Below are positions 10,921 through 24,337 of a stretch of 64,000 bases of DNA, in pieces. The stretch covers positions 1-64,000 of the forward strand of contig CAUJGJ010000020.1 of assembly GCA_963170055.1 (NCBI GenBank), in the 5' to 3' direction. How positions within the stretch are numbered: the first letter of the stretch is position 1; each line of letters begins with the position of its first letter. Source of the stretch: Halisarca cf. caerulea. Lineage: Eukaryota > Porifera > Demospongiae > Chondrillida > Halisarcidae. The translations under genes were made by a program, and so were the position numbers. Below the pieces are notes generated by a model that saw nothing but the letters and a program-made list of their open reading frames with translations, was not told where the DNA came from and searched no databases.

Positions 10921-13208
10921 ACCACGCACATTCCCAGTGGACACACATGACCTTTCTGAAGTGCTGTGGGCGTATTTGTGTAATGTTGGATATGCTGGTG
11001 CTAATACCAATATTTGGCACTAGCACCACGCACATTCTCAGTGGACACACATGAAGTTTCTCAACTACTGTGGGCGTATTTGTGTAGTGTTGGATATGCT
11101 GGTGCTAATACCAATATTTGACACTAGCACCACGCGCATTCCCAGTGGACACACATGACCTTTCTGAAGTTCTGTGGGAGTATTTGTGTAATGTTGGATA
11201 TGCTGGTGCTAATACCAATATTTGGCACTAGCACCACGCACATTCCCATTGGAAACACATGAAGTTTCTTAACTACTGTGGGCGTATTTGTGTAGTGTTG
11301 GATATGCTGGTGCTAATACAAATATTTGGCACTAGCACCACGCACATTCCCAGTGGACACACATGACCTTTCTGAAGTTCTGTGGGCGTATTTGTGTAGT
11401 GTTGGATATGCTGCTGCTAATACCAATATTTGGCACTAGCACAACGCACATTCCCAGTGGACACACATGACCTTTCTGAAGTGCTGTGGGCGTATTTGTG
11501 TAATGTTGGATATGCTGGTGCTAATACCAATATTTGGCACTAGCACCACGCACATTCTCAGTGGACACACATGAAGTTTCTCAACTACTGTGGGCGTATT
11601 TGTGTAGTGTTGGATATGCTGGTGCAAAAAACAATACTTGGCACTAGCACCACGCACATTCCCAGTGGACACACATTACCTTTCTGAAGTGCTGTGGGCG
11701 TATTTGTGTAATGTTGGATAAGCTGGTGCTAATACCAATATTTAACACTAGCACCACGCACAGTCCCAGTGGGCACACATGACCTTTCTGAAGTGCTGTG
11801 GGCGTATTTGTGTAGTGTTGGATATGCTGGTGCTAATACCAATATTTGGCACTAGCACCACGCACATTCCCAGTGGAAACACATGAAGTTTCTTAACTAC
11901 TGTGGACGTATTTGTGAAATGTTGGATTTGCTGGTGCTAATACCAATATTTGGCACTAGCACCACGCACATTTCCAGTGGACACACATTACCTTTCTGAA
12001 GTGCTGGGGGCGTATTTGTGTAGTGTTGGATATGCTGGTGCTAATACCAATATTTGGCACTAGCACCACGCACATTCCCATTGGACACACATGACCTTTC
12101 TGAAGTGCTGTGGGAGTATTTGTGTAGTGTTGGATATGCTGGTGCTAATACCAATATTTGGCACTAGCACCACGCACATTCCCAGTGGACACACATGACC
12201 TTTCTGAAGTGCTGTGGGCGTATTTGTGTAATGTTGGATATGCTGGTGCTAATACCAATATTTGGCACTAGCACCACGCACATTCTCAGTGGACACACAT
12301 GAAGTTTCTCAACTACTGTGGGCGTATTTGTGTAGTGTTGGATATGCTGGTGCTAATACCAATATTTGGCACTAGCACCACGCACATTCCCAGTGGACAC
12401 ACATTACCTTTCTGAAGTGCTGTGGGCGTATTTGTGTAATGTTGGATAAGCTGGTGCTAATACCAATATTTAACACTAGCACCACGCACATTCCCAGTGG
12501 GCACACATGACCTTTCTGAAGTGCTGTGGGCGTATTTGTGTAGTGTTGGATATGCTGGTGCTAATACCAATATTTGGCACTAGCACCACGCACATTCCCA
12601 GTGTAAACACATGAAGTTTCTGAACTACTGTGGGCGCATTTGTGTAATGTTGGATTTGCTGGTGCTAATACCAATATTTGGCACTAGCACCACGCACATT
12701 CCCAGTGGACACACATGACCTTTCTGAAGTGCTGTGGGCGTATTTGTGTAGTGTGAGATATGCTGGTGCTAATACCAATATTTGGCACAAGCACCACACA
12801 CATTCCCAGTGGACACACATGAAGTTTCTGAAGTGCTGTGGGCGTATTTGTGTAGTGTTGGATATGCTGGTGCTAATACCAATATTTGGCATTAGCACCA
12901 CGCACTTTACCAGTGGACACACATGAAGTTTCTGAAGTGCTGTGGGCGTATTTGTGTAATGTTGGATATGCTGGTGCTAATACCAATATTTGGCACTAGC
13001 ACCACGCACATTCACAGTGGACACACATGAAGTTTCTTAACTACTGTGGGCGTATTTGTGTAATGTTGGATATGCTGGTGCTAATACCAATATTTGGCAC
13101 TAGCACCACGCACATTCCCAGTGGACACACATGACCTTTCTGAAGTGCTCTGGGCGTATTTGTGTAGTGTTGAATATGCTGGTGCTAATACCAATATTTG
13201 GCACTAGC

Positions 13209-13311
13209 ACCACGCACTTTCGCAGTGGACACACATGAAGTTTCTGAAGTGCTGTGGGCGTATTTTGTAATGTTGGATATGCTGTTGCTAATACCAATAT
13301 TTGGCACTAGC
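13209..13311. repeat. 103-bp unit (1-bp deletion)
   Basis: GTATTTGTGTAATG has become GTATTTTGTAATG, a loss of one base. It moves the unit start from 1 to 0 modulo 104 until 23504. I saw it once only. Confidence 0.9.
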
Positions 13312-15079
13312 ACCATGCACATTCCCAGCGGACACACATGAAGTTTCTTAACTACTGTGGGCGTATTTGTGAAATGTTGGATATGCTGGTGCTAATACCA
13401 ATATTTGGCACTAGCACCACGCACATTCCCAGTGGACACACATGACCTTTCTGAATTGCTGTGGGCGTATTTGTGTAGTGTTGGATATGCTGGTGCTAAT
13501 ACCAATATTTGGCACTAGCACCACGCACATTCCCAGTGGACACACATGACCTTTCTGAAGTGCTGTGGGCGTATTTGTGTAATGTTGGATATGCTGGTGC
13601 TAATACCAATATTTGGCACTAGCACCACGCACATTCTCAGTGGACACACATGAAGTTTCTCAACTACTGTGGGCGTATTTGTGTAGTGTTGGATATGCTG
13701 GTGCTAATACCAATATTTGGCACTAGCACCACGCGCATTCCCAGTGGACACACATGACCTTTCTGAAGTGCTGTGGGCGTATTTGTGTAGTGTTGGATAT
13801 GCTGGTGCTAATACCAATATTTGACACTAGCACCACGCACATTCCCAGTGGACACACATGACCTTTATGAAGTGCTGTGGGAGTATTTGTGTAATGTTGG
13901 ATATGCTGATGCTAATACCAATATTTGGCACTAGCACCACGCACATTCCCAGTGGACACACATGACCTTTCTGAAGTGCTGTGGGCGTATTTGTGTAGTG
14001 TTGGATATGCTGGTGCTAATACCAATATTTGGCACTAGCACCACGCACATTTCCAGTGGATACACATGAAGTTTCTGAAGTGCTGTGAGCGTATTTGTGT
14101 AGTGTTGGATAAGCTGGTGCTAATACCAATATTTGGCACTAGCACCACGCACTTTCCCAGTGGACACAAATGAAGTTTCTGAAGTGCTGTGGGCGTATTT
14201 GTGTAGTGTTGGATATGCTGGTGCTAATACCAATATTTGGCACTAGCACCACGCACTTTCCCAGTGGACACACATGAAGTTACTGAAGTGCTGTGGGCGT
14301 ATTTGTGTAATGTTGGATATGCTGGTGCAAATACCAATATTTGGCACTAGCACCACGCACATTCCCAGTGGACAAACATGAAGTTTCTAAACTACTATGG
14401 GCGTATTTGTGTAATGTTGGATATGCTGGTGCTAATACCAATATTTGGCACTAGCACCACGCACATTCCCAGTGGACACACATGACCTTTCTGAAGTGCT
14501 GTGGGCGTATTTGTGTAGTGTTGGATAAGCTGGTGCTAATACCAATATTTGACACTAGCACCACGCACATTCCCAGTGGGCACACATGACCTTTCTGAAG
14601 TGCTGTGGGCGTATTTGTGTAGTGTTGGATATGCTGGTGCTAATACCAATATTTGGCACTAGCACCACGCACATTCCCAGTGGACACACATGACCTTTCT
14701 GAAGTGCTGTGGGAGTATTTGTGTAATGTTGGATATACTGGTGCTAATACCAATATTTGGCACTAGCACCACGCACATTCCCAGTGGACACACATGACCT
14801 TTCTGAAGTGCTGTGGGCGTATTTGTGTAGTGTTGGATATGCTGGTGCTAATACCAATATTTGGCACTAGCACCACGCACATTTCCAGTGGACACACATG
14901 AAGTTTCTGAAGTGCTGTGAGCGTATTTGTGTAGTGTTGGATAAGCTGGTGCTAATACCAATATTTGGCACTAGCACCACGCACTTTCCCAGTGGACACA
15001 AATGAAGTTTCTGAAGTGCTGTGGGCGTATTTGTGTAGTGTTGGATATGCTGGTGCTAATACCAATATTTGGCACTAGC

Positions 15080-15183
15080 ACCACGCACTTTCCCAGTGGA
15101 CACACATGACCTTTCTGAAGTGCTGTGGGCGTATTTGTGTAATGTTGGATAAGCTGGTGCTAATACCAATATTTGACACTAGC
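15080..15183. repeat. Hybrid unit joining two unit lineages
   Basis: It starts with CACTTTCCC, as in the unit at 14248, but continues with cassette A, TAATG, GATAAGCTGG and TTTGACAC, as in the unit at 16640. In related stretches (14248-14559, 16432-16743) two units with GTGCAAATACC and CTAAACTACTATGGG lie between these halves, so the hybrid marks a loss of two units by exchange in the first 30 bp. Confidence 0.7.
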
Positions 15184-18100
15184 ACCACGCACATTCCCAG
15201 TGGGCACACATGACCTTTCTGAAGTGCTGTGGGCGTATTTGTGTAGTGTTGGATATGCTGGTGCTAATACCAATATTTGGCACTAACACCACGCACATTC
15301 CCAGTGGAAACACATGAAGTTTCTTAACTACTGTGGGCGTATTTGTGTAATGTTGGATTTGCTGGTGCTAATACCAATATTTGGCACTAGCACCACGCAC
15401 ATTCCCAGTGGACACACATGACCTTTCTGAAGTGCTGTGGGAGTATTTGTGTAATGTTGGATAAGCTGGTGCTAATACCAATATTTGACACTAGCACCAC
15501 GCACATTCCCAGTGGGCACACATGACCTTTCTGAAGTGCTGTGGGCGTATTTGTGTAGTGTTGGATATGCTGGTGCTAATACCAATATTTGGCACTAGCA
15601 CCACGCACATTCTCAGTGGACACACATGAAGTTTCTCAACTACTGTGGGCGTATTTGTGTAATGTTGGATATGCTGGTGCTAATACCAATATTTGGCTAT
15701 AGCACCACGCGCATTCCCAGTGGACACACATGACCTTTCTGAAGTGCTGTGGGCGTATTTGTGTAGTGTTGGATATGCTGGTGCTAATACCAATATTTGG
15801 CACTAGCACCACGCACATTCCTAGTGGACACACATGACCTTTCTGAAGTGCTGTGGGCGTATTTGTGTAGTGTTGGATATGCTGGTGCTAATACCAATAT
15901 TTGGCACTAGCACCACGCACATTTCCAGTGGACACACATGAAGTTTCTGAAGTGCAGTGGGCGTATTTGTGTAGTGTTGGATATGCTGGTGCTAATACCA
16001 ATATTTGGCACTAGCACCACGCGCATTCCCAGTGGACACACATGACCTTTCTGAAGTGCTGTGGGAGTATTTGTGTAATGTTGGATATGCTGGTGCTAAT
16101 ACCAATATTTGACACTAGCACCACGCACATTCCCATTGGAAACACATGAAGTTTCTTAACTACTGTGGGCGTATTTGTGTAGTGTTGGATGTGTTGGTGC
16201 TAATACTAATATTTGGCACTAGCACCACACACATTCCCAGTGGACACACATGACCTTTCTGAAGTGCTGTGGGCGTATTTGTGTAGTGTTGGATATGCTG
16301 GTGCTAATACCAATATTTGGCACTAGCACCACGCACATTCCCAGTGGACACACATGACCTTTCTGAAGTTCTGTGGGCGTATTTGTGTAGTGTTGGATAT
16401 GCTGGTGCTAATACCAATATTTGGCACTAGCACCACGCACTTTCCCAGTGGACACACATGAAGTTACTGAAGTGCTGTGGGCGTATTTGTGTAATGTTGG
16501 ATATGCTGGTGCAAATACCAATATTTGGCACTAGCACCACGCACATTCCCAGTGGACAAACATGAAGTTTCTAAACTACTATGGGCGTATTTGTGTAATG
16601 TTGGATATGCTGGTGCTAATACCAATATTTGGCACTAGCACCACGCACATTCCCAGTGGACACACATGACCTTTCTGAAGTGCTGTGGGCGTATTTGTGT
16701 AATGTTGGATAAGCTGGTGCTAATACCAATATTTGACACTAGCACCACGCACATTCCCAGTGGGCACACATGACCTTTCTGAAGTGCTGTGGGCGTATTT
16801 GTGTAGTGTTGGATATGCTGGTGCTAATACCAATATTTGGCACTAACACCACGCACATTCCCAGTGGAAACACATGAAGTTTCTTAACTACTGTGGGCGT
16901 ATTTGTGTAATGTTGGATTTGCTGGTGCTAATACCAATATTTGACACTAGCACCACGCACATTCCCAGTGGGCACACATGACCTTTCTGAAGTGCTGTGG
17001 GCGTATTTGTGTAGTGTTGGATATGCTGGTGCTAATACCAATATTTGGCACTAGCACCACGCACATTCTCAGTGGACACACATGAAGTTTCTCAACTACT
17101 GTGGGCGTATTTGTGTAATGTTGGATATGCTGGTGCTAATACCAATATTTGGCTATAGCACCACGCGCATTCCCAGTGGACACACATGACCTTTCTGAAG
17201 TGCTGTGGGCGTATTTGTGTAGTGTTGGATATGCTGGTGCTAATACCAATATTTGGCACTAGCACCACGCACATTCCTAGTGGACACACATGACCTTTCT
17301 GAAGTGCTGTGGGCGTATTTGTGTAGTGTTGGATATGCTGGTGCTAATACCAATATTTGGCACTAGCACCACGCACATTTCCAGTGGACACACATGAAGT
17401 TTCTGAAGTGCAGTGGGCGTATTTGTGTAGTGTTGGATATGCTGGTGCTAATACCAATATTTGGCACTAGCACCACGCACATTCCCAGTGGACACACATG
17501 ACCTTTCTGAAGTGCTGTGGGAGTATTTGTGTAATGTTGGATATGCTGGTGCTAATACCAATATTTGACACTAGCACCACGCACATTCCCATTGGAAACA
17601 CATGAAGTTTCTTAACTACTGTGGGCGTATTTGTGTAGTGTTGGATGTGTTGGTGCTAATACTAATATTTTACACTAGCACCACGCACATTCCCAGTGGA
17701 CACACATGACCTTTCTTAAGTGCTGTGGGCGTATTTGTGTAGTGTTGGATATGCTGGTGCTAATACCAATATTTGGCACTAGCACCACGCACATTCCCAG
17801 TGGACACACATGACCTTTCTGAAGTTCTGTGGGCGTATTTGTGTAGTGTTGGATATGCTGGTGCTAATACCAATATTTGGCACTAGCACCACGCACATTC
17901 CCAGTGGACACACATGAAGTTTCTGAAGTGCTGTGGGCGTATTTGTTTAATGTTGGATATTTTGATGCTAATACCAATATTTGGCACTAGCACCACGCAC
18001 ATTCCCAGTGGACACACATGACCTTTCTGAAGTGCTGTGGGCGTATTTGTGTAATGTTGGATATGCTGGTGCTAATACAAATATTTGGCACTAGCACCAC

Positions 18101-19239
18101 GCACATTCTCAGTGGACACACATGAAGTTTCTCAACTACTGTGGGAGTATTTGTGTAGTGTTGGATATGCTGGTGCTAATACCAATATTTGGCACTAGCA
18201 CCACGCGCATTACCAGTGGACACACATGACCTTTCTGAAGTGCTGTGGGCGTATTTGTGTAGTGTTGGATATGCTGGTGCTAATACCAATATTTGGCGCT
18301 AGCACCACGCACATTCCCAGTGGACACACATGAACTTTCTTAACTACTGTGGGCGTATTTGTGTAGTGTTGGATGTGTTGGTGCTAATACTAATATTTGG
18401 CACTAGCACCACGCACATTCCCAGTGGACACACATGACCTTTCTGAAGTGCTGTGGGCGTATTTGTGTAGTGTTGGATATGCTGGTGCTAATACCAATAT
18501 TTGGCACTAGCACCACGCACATTCCCAGTGGACACACATGACCTTTCTGAAGTTCTGTGGGCGTATTTGTGTAGTGTTGGATATGCTGGTGCTAATACCA
18601 ATATTTGGCACTAGCACCACGCATATTCCCAGTGGACACACATGAAGTTTCTGAAGTGCTGTGGGCGTATTTGTTTAATGTTGGATATTTTGGTGCTAAT
18701 ACCAATATTTGGCACTAGCACCACGCACATTCCCAGTGGACACACATGACCTTTCTGAAGTGCTGTGGGCGTATTTGTGTAATGTTGGATATGCTGGTGC
18801 TAATACCAATATTTGGCACTAGCACCACGCACATTCTCAGTGGACACACATGAAGTTTCTCAACTACTGTGGGCGTATTTGTGTAGTGTTGGATATACTG
18901 GTGCTAATACCAATATTTGGCACTAGCACCACGCGCATTCCCAGTGGACACACATGACCTTTCTGAAGTGCTGTGGGCGTATTTGTGTAGTGTTGGATAT
19001 GCTGCTGCAAATACAAATATTTGGCACTAGCACCACTCACATTCCCAGTGGACACACATGACCTTTCTGAAGTGCTGTGGGAGTATTTGTGTAATGTTTG
19101 ATATGCTGGTGCTAATACCAATATTTAACACTAGCACCACGCACATTCCCAGTGGGCACACATGACCTTTCTGAAGTGCTGTGGGCGTATTTGTGTAGTG
19201 TTGGATATGCTGGTGCTAATACCAATATTTGGCACTAGC

Positions 19240-21007
19240 ACCACGCACATTTCCAGTGGACACACATGAAGTTTCTGAAGTGCAGTGGGCGTATTTGTGT
19301 AGTGTTGGATATGCTGGTGCTAATACCAATATTTGGCACTAGCACCACGCACATTCCCAGTGGACACACATGACCTTTCTGAAGTGCTGTGGGAGTATTT
19401 GTGTAATGTTGGATATGCTGGTGCTAATACCAATATTTGACACTAGCACCACGCACATTCCCATTGGAAACACATGAAGTTTCTTAACTACTGTGGGCGT
19501 ATTTGTGTAGTGTTGGATGTGTTGGTGCTAATACTAATATTTGGCACTAGCACCACGCACATTCCCAGTGGACACACATGACCTTTCTGAAGTGCTGTGG
19601 GCGTATTTGTGTAGTGTTGGATATGCTGGTGCTAATACCAATATTTGGCACTAGCACCACGCACATTCCCAGTGGACACACATGAAGTTTCTGAAGTGCT
19701 GTGGGCGTATTTGTTTAATGTTGGATATTTTGATGCTAATACCAATATTTGGCACTAGCACCACGCACATTCCCAGTGGACACACATGACCTTTCTGAAG
19801 TGCTGTGGGCGTATTTGTGTAATGTTGGATATGCTGGTGCTAATACAAATATTTGGCACTAGCACCACGCACATTCTCAGTGGACACACATGAAGTTTCT
19901 CAACTACTGTGGGAGTATTTGTGTAGTGTTGGATATGCTGGTGCTAATACCAATATTTGGCACTAGCACCACGCGCATTACCAGTGGACACACATGACCT
20001 TTCTGAAGTGCTGTGGGCGTATTTGTGTAGTGTTGGATATGCTGGTGCTAATACCAATATTTGGCGCTAGCACCACGCACATTCCCAGTGGACACACATG
20101 AACTTTCTTAACTACTGTGGGCGTATTTGTGTAGTGTTGGATGTGTTGGTGCTAATACTAATATTTGGCACTAGCACCACGCACATTCCCAGTGGACACA
20201 CATGACCTTTCTGAAGTGCTGTGGGCGTATTTGTGTAGTGTTGGATATGCTGGTGCTAATACCAATATTTGGCACTAGCACCACGCACATTCCCAGTGGA
20301 CACACATGACCTTTCTGAAGTTCTGTGGGCGTATTTGTGTAGTGTTGGATATGCTGGTGCTAATACCAATATTTGGCACTAGCACCACGCATATTCCCAG
20401 TGGACACACATGAAGTTTCTGAAGTGCTGTGGGCGTATTTGTTTAATGTTGGATATTTTGGTGCTAATACCAATATTTGGCACTAGCACCACGCACATTC
20501 CCAGTGGACACACATGACCTTTCTGAAGTGCTGTGGGCGTATTTGTGTAATGTTGGATATGCTGGTGCTAATACCAATATTTGGCACTAGCACCACGCAC
20601 ATTCTCAGTGGACACACATGAAGTTTCTCAACTACTGTGGGCGTATTTGTGTAGTGTTGGATATACTGGTGCTAATACCAATATTTGGCACTAGCACCAC
20701 GCGCATTCCCAGTGGACACACATGACCTTTCTGAAGTGCTGTGGGCGTATTTGTGTAGTGTTGGATATGCTGCTGCAAATACAAATATTTGGCACTAGCA
20801 CCACTCACATTCCCAGTGGACACACATGACCTTTCTGAAGTGCTGTGGGAGTATTTGTGTAATGTTTGATATGCTGGTGCTAATACCAATATTTAACACT
20901 AGCACCACGCACATTCCCAGTGGGCACACATGACCTTTCTGAAGTGCTGTGGGCGTATTTGTGTAGTGTTGGATATGCTGGTGCTAATACCAATATTTGG
21001 CACTAGC
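19240..21007. repeat. HOR copy lacking one unit (17 instead of 18)
   Basis: The GAAGTTCTG unit found at 17784-17887 and in the third copy near 21424-21527 is missing here: the A unit at 19552 is followed directly by the TTTAATG unit at 19656. All other units keep their order, so this is a clean single-unit deletion, or an insertion shared by the other two copies. Confidence 0.88.
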
Positions 21008-21943
21008 ACCACGCACATTTCCAGTGGACACACATGAAGTTTCTGAAGTGCAGTGGGCGTATTTGTGTAGTGTTGGATATGCTGGTGCTAATACCAATAT
21101 TTGGCACTAGCACCACGCACATTCCCAGTGGACACACATGACCTTTCTGAAGTGCTGTGGGAGTATTTGTGTAATGTTGGATATGCTGGTGCTAATACCA
21201 ATATTTGACACTAGCACCACGCACATTCCCATTGGAAACACATGAAGTTTCTTAACTACTGTGGGCGTATTTGTGTAGTGTTGGATGTGTTGGTGCTAAT
21301 ACTAATATTTGGCACTAGCACCACGCACATTCCCAGTGGACACACATGACCTTTCTGAAGTGCTGTGGGCGTATTTGTGTAGTGTTGGATATGCTGGTGC
21401 TAATACCAATATTTGGCACTAGCACCACGCACATTCCCAGTGGACACACATGACCTTTCTGAAGTTCTGTGGGCGTATTTGTGTAGTGTTGGATATGCTG
21501 GTGCTAATACCAATATTTGGCACTAGCACCACGCACATTCCCAGTGGACACACATGAAGTTTCTGAAGTGCTGTGGGCGTATTTGTTTAATGTTGGATAT
21601 TTTGATGCTAATACCAATATTTGGCACTAGCACCACGCACATTCCCAGTGGACACACATGACCTTTCTGAAGTGCTGTGGGCGTATTTGTGTAATGTTGG
21701 ATATGCTGGTGCTAATACAAATATTTGGCACTAGCACCACGCACATTCTCAGTGGACACACATGAAGTTTCTCAACTACTGTGGGAGTATTTGTGTAGTG
21801 TTGGATATACTGGTGCTAATACCAATATTTGGCACTAGCACCACGCGCATTACCAGTGGACACACATGACCTTTCTGAAGTGCTGTGGGCGTATTTGTGT
21901 AGTGTTGGATATGCTGGTGCTAATACCAATATTTGGCGCTAGC

Positions 21944-22047
21944 ACCACGCACATTCCCAGTGGACACACATGACCTTTCTTAACTACTGTGGGCGTATTT
22001 GTGTAGTGTTGGATGTGTTGGTGCTAATACTAATATTTGGCACTAGC
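21944..22047. repeat. Rare reciprocal cassette recombinant (CCTTTCTTAACTACTG)
   Basis: This unit joins the left half of cassette A to the right half of cassette B. Its counterparts in the two earlier HOR copies (18304 and 20072) read GAACTTTCTTAACTACTG, one base different. The opposite recombinant, cassette C, is very common across the window, whereas this direction was seen only here. Confidence 0.75.
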
Positions 22048-22775
22048 ACCACGCACATTCCCAGTGGACACACATGACCTTTCTGAAGTGCTGTGGGCGT
22101 ATTTGTGTAGTGTTGGATATGCTGGTGCTAATACCAATATTTGGCACTAGCACCACGCACATTCCCAGTGGACACACATGACCTTTCTGAAGTTCTGTGG
22201 GCGTATTTGTGTAGTGTTGGATATGCTGGTGCTAATACCAATATTTGGCACTAGCACCACGCATATTCCCAGTGGACACACATGAAGTTTCTGAAGTGCT
22301 GTGGGCGTATTTGTTTAATGTTGGATATTTTGGTGCTAATACCAATATTTGGCACTAGCACCACGCACATTCCCAGTGGACACACATGACCTTTCTGAAG
22401 TGCTGTGGGCGTATTTGTGTAATGTTGGATATGCTGGTGCTAATACCAATATTTGGCACTAGCACCACGCACATTCTCAGTGGACACACATGAAGTTTCT
22501 CAACTACTGTGGGCGTATTTGTGTAGTGTTGGATATGCTGGTGCTAATACCAATATTTGGCACTAGCACCACGCGCATTCCCAGTGGACACACATGACCT
22601 TTCTGAAGTGCTGTGGGCGTATTTGTGTAGTGTTGGATATGCTGCTGCAAATACAAATATTTGGCACTAGCACCACTCACATTCCCAGTGGACACACATG
22701 ACCTTTCTGAAGTGCTGTGGGAGTATTTGTGTAATGTTTGATATGCTGGTGCTAATACCAATATTTAACACTAGC

Positions 22776-23608
22776 ACCACGCACATTCCCAGTGGGCACA
22801 CATGACCTTTCTGAAGTGCTGTGGGCGTATTTGTGTAGTGTTGGGTATGCTGGTGCTAATACCAATATTTGGCACTAGCACCACGCACATTCCCAGTGGA
22901 AACACATGAAGTTTATTAACTACTGTGGGCGTATTTGTGTAATGTTGGATTTGCTGGTGCTAATACCAATATTTGGCACTAGCACCACGCACATTCCCAG
23001 TGGACACACATGACCTTTCTAAAGTGCTGTGGGAGTATTTGTGTAATGTTGGATATGCTGGTGCTAATACCAATATTTGGCACTAGCACCACGCACATTC
23101 CCAGTGGACACACATGACCTTTCTGAAGTGCTGTGGGCGTATTTGTGTAGTGTTGAATATGCTGGTGCTAATACCAATATTTGGCACTAGCACCACGCAC
23201 ATTCCCAGTGGACACACATGACATTTCTGAAGTGCTGTGGTCGTATTTGTGTAATGTTGGATATGCTGGTGCTAATACCAATATTTGGCACTAGCACCGC
23301 GCACATTCTCAGTGGACACACATGAAGTTTCTTAACTACTGTGGGTGTATTTGTGTAATGTTGGATTTGCTGGTGCTAATACCAATATTTGGCACTAGCA
23401 CCACGCACATTCCCAGTGGACACACATGAAGTTTCTGAAGTGCTGTGGGCGTATTTCTTTAATGTTGGATATTTTGGTGCTAATATAAAATATTTGGCAC
23501 TAGCACCACGCACATTCCCAGTGGACACACATGACCTTTCTGAAGTGCTGTGGGCGTATTTGTGTAATGTTGGATATGCTGGTGCTAATACCAATATTTG
23601 GCACTAGC
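22776..23608. repeat. 8-unit block of 833 bp, duplicated as 23609-24441
   Basis: Both blocks begin with a GTGGGCACAC unit with TTGGGTATGC, continue through TTTATTAA, TTGAATATG, TGACATTTCTG with GTGGTCG, and CACCGCGCAC units, and contain the same 105-bp unit with TAATATAAAATATTT. The 833-bp offset (8 x 104 + 1) recurs in both, so the insertion predates the duplication. A third partial copy covers roughly 28.18-28.91 kb. Confidence 0.9.
23400..23504. repeat. 105-bp unit (1-bp insertion, first of three copies)
   Basis: TAATACCAATATTT is replaced by TAATATAAAATATTT, a net gain of one base that also removes the CCAA inner stem of the palindrome. The same change is found at 24233-24337 and 28706-28810, so it is a clonal marker for this block. 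Confidence 0.9.
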
Positions 23609-24232
23609 ACCACGCACATTCCCAGTGGGCACACATGACCTTTCTGAAGTGCTGTGGGCGTATTTGTGTAGTGTTGGGTATGCTGGTGCTAATACCAATA
23701 TTTGGCACTAGCACCACGCACATTCCCAGTGGAAACACATGAAGTTTATTAAGTACTGTGGGCGTATTTGTGTAATGTTGGATTTGCTGGTGCTAATACC
23801 AATATTTGGCACTAGCACCACGCACATTCCCAGTGGACACACATGACCTTTCTGAAGTGCTGTGGGAGTATTTGTGTAATGTTGGATATGCTGGTGCTAA
23901 TACCAATATTTGGCACTAGCACCACGCACATTCCCAGTGGACACACATGACCTTTCTGAAGTGCTGTGGGCGTATTTGTGTAGTGTTGAATATGCTGGTG
24001 CTAATACCAATATTTTGCACTAGCACCACGCACATTCCCAGTGGACACACATGACATTTCTGAAGTGCTGTGGTCGTATTTGTGTAATGTTGGATATGCT
24101 GGTGCTAATACCAATATTTGGCACTAGCACCGCGCACATTCTCAGTGGACACACATGAAGTTTCTTAACTACTGTGGGTGTATTTGTGTAATGTTGGATT
24201 TGCTGGTGCTAATACCAATATTTGGCACTAGC

Positions 24233-24337
24233 ACCACGCACATTCCCAGTGGACACACATGAAGTTTCTGAAGTGCTGTGGGCGTATTTCTTTAATGTTG
24301 GATATTTTGGTGCTAATATAAAATATTTGGCACTAGC
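24233..24337. repeat. 105-bp unit (second copy of the TATAAAATATT insertion)
   Basis: It has the same replacement as at 23400-23504, in the second block of the 833-bp duplication. After it the unit starts lie at 2 modulo 104. Confidence 0.9.

Larger units (their letters stand above)
9361..15911. repeat. Region II: mixed units with short duplications
   Basis: No long HOR is visible here. Short repeats include a 2-unit block (9673-9880 and 9881-10088, an A unit then a ctc unit with CATTACC) and a 7-unit offset between 11441 and 12169 that shares GATAAGCTGG with TTTAACAC followed by GTGGGCACAC. An 8-unit offset between 13936 and 14768 shares CTGTGAGCG and CACAAATGAAG. More private substitutions appear here than in region I, for example CAAAAAACAATACTTG near 11625. 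One 103-bp unit shifts the frame at 13209-13311. Confidence 0.8.
15912..22879. repeat. Region III: 18/17/18-unit higher-order repeat with a truncated leading copy
   Basis: The start unit carries CATTTCCAG and GTGCAGTGGGCG. It opens copies at 15912 (only five units, to 16431), 17368-19239 (18 units, 1,872 bp), 19240-21007 (17 units, 1,768 bp) and 21008-22879 (18 units). Private variants recur in register: GATATTTTGATG, CGCGCATTACCAG, TTTGGCGCTAGC, CGCATATTCC, CTGCTGCAAATACAAAT, CACTCACATT and TGTTTGATATG. Stretches about 15.3-15.9 and 16.8-17.4 kb are a further 14-unit (1,456-bp) offset pair sharing TTTGGCTATAGC. Confidence 0.9.

Noticed and set aside
23471..23495. TATA box at TAATATAAAATATTT
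   Set aside because: The A/T-rich string comes from a 1-bp insertion in a repeat unit copied three times. No transcribed unit or other promoter element accompanies it.
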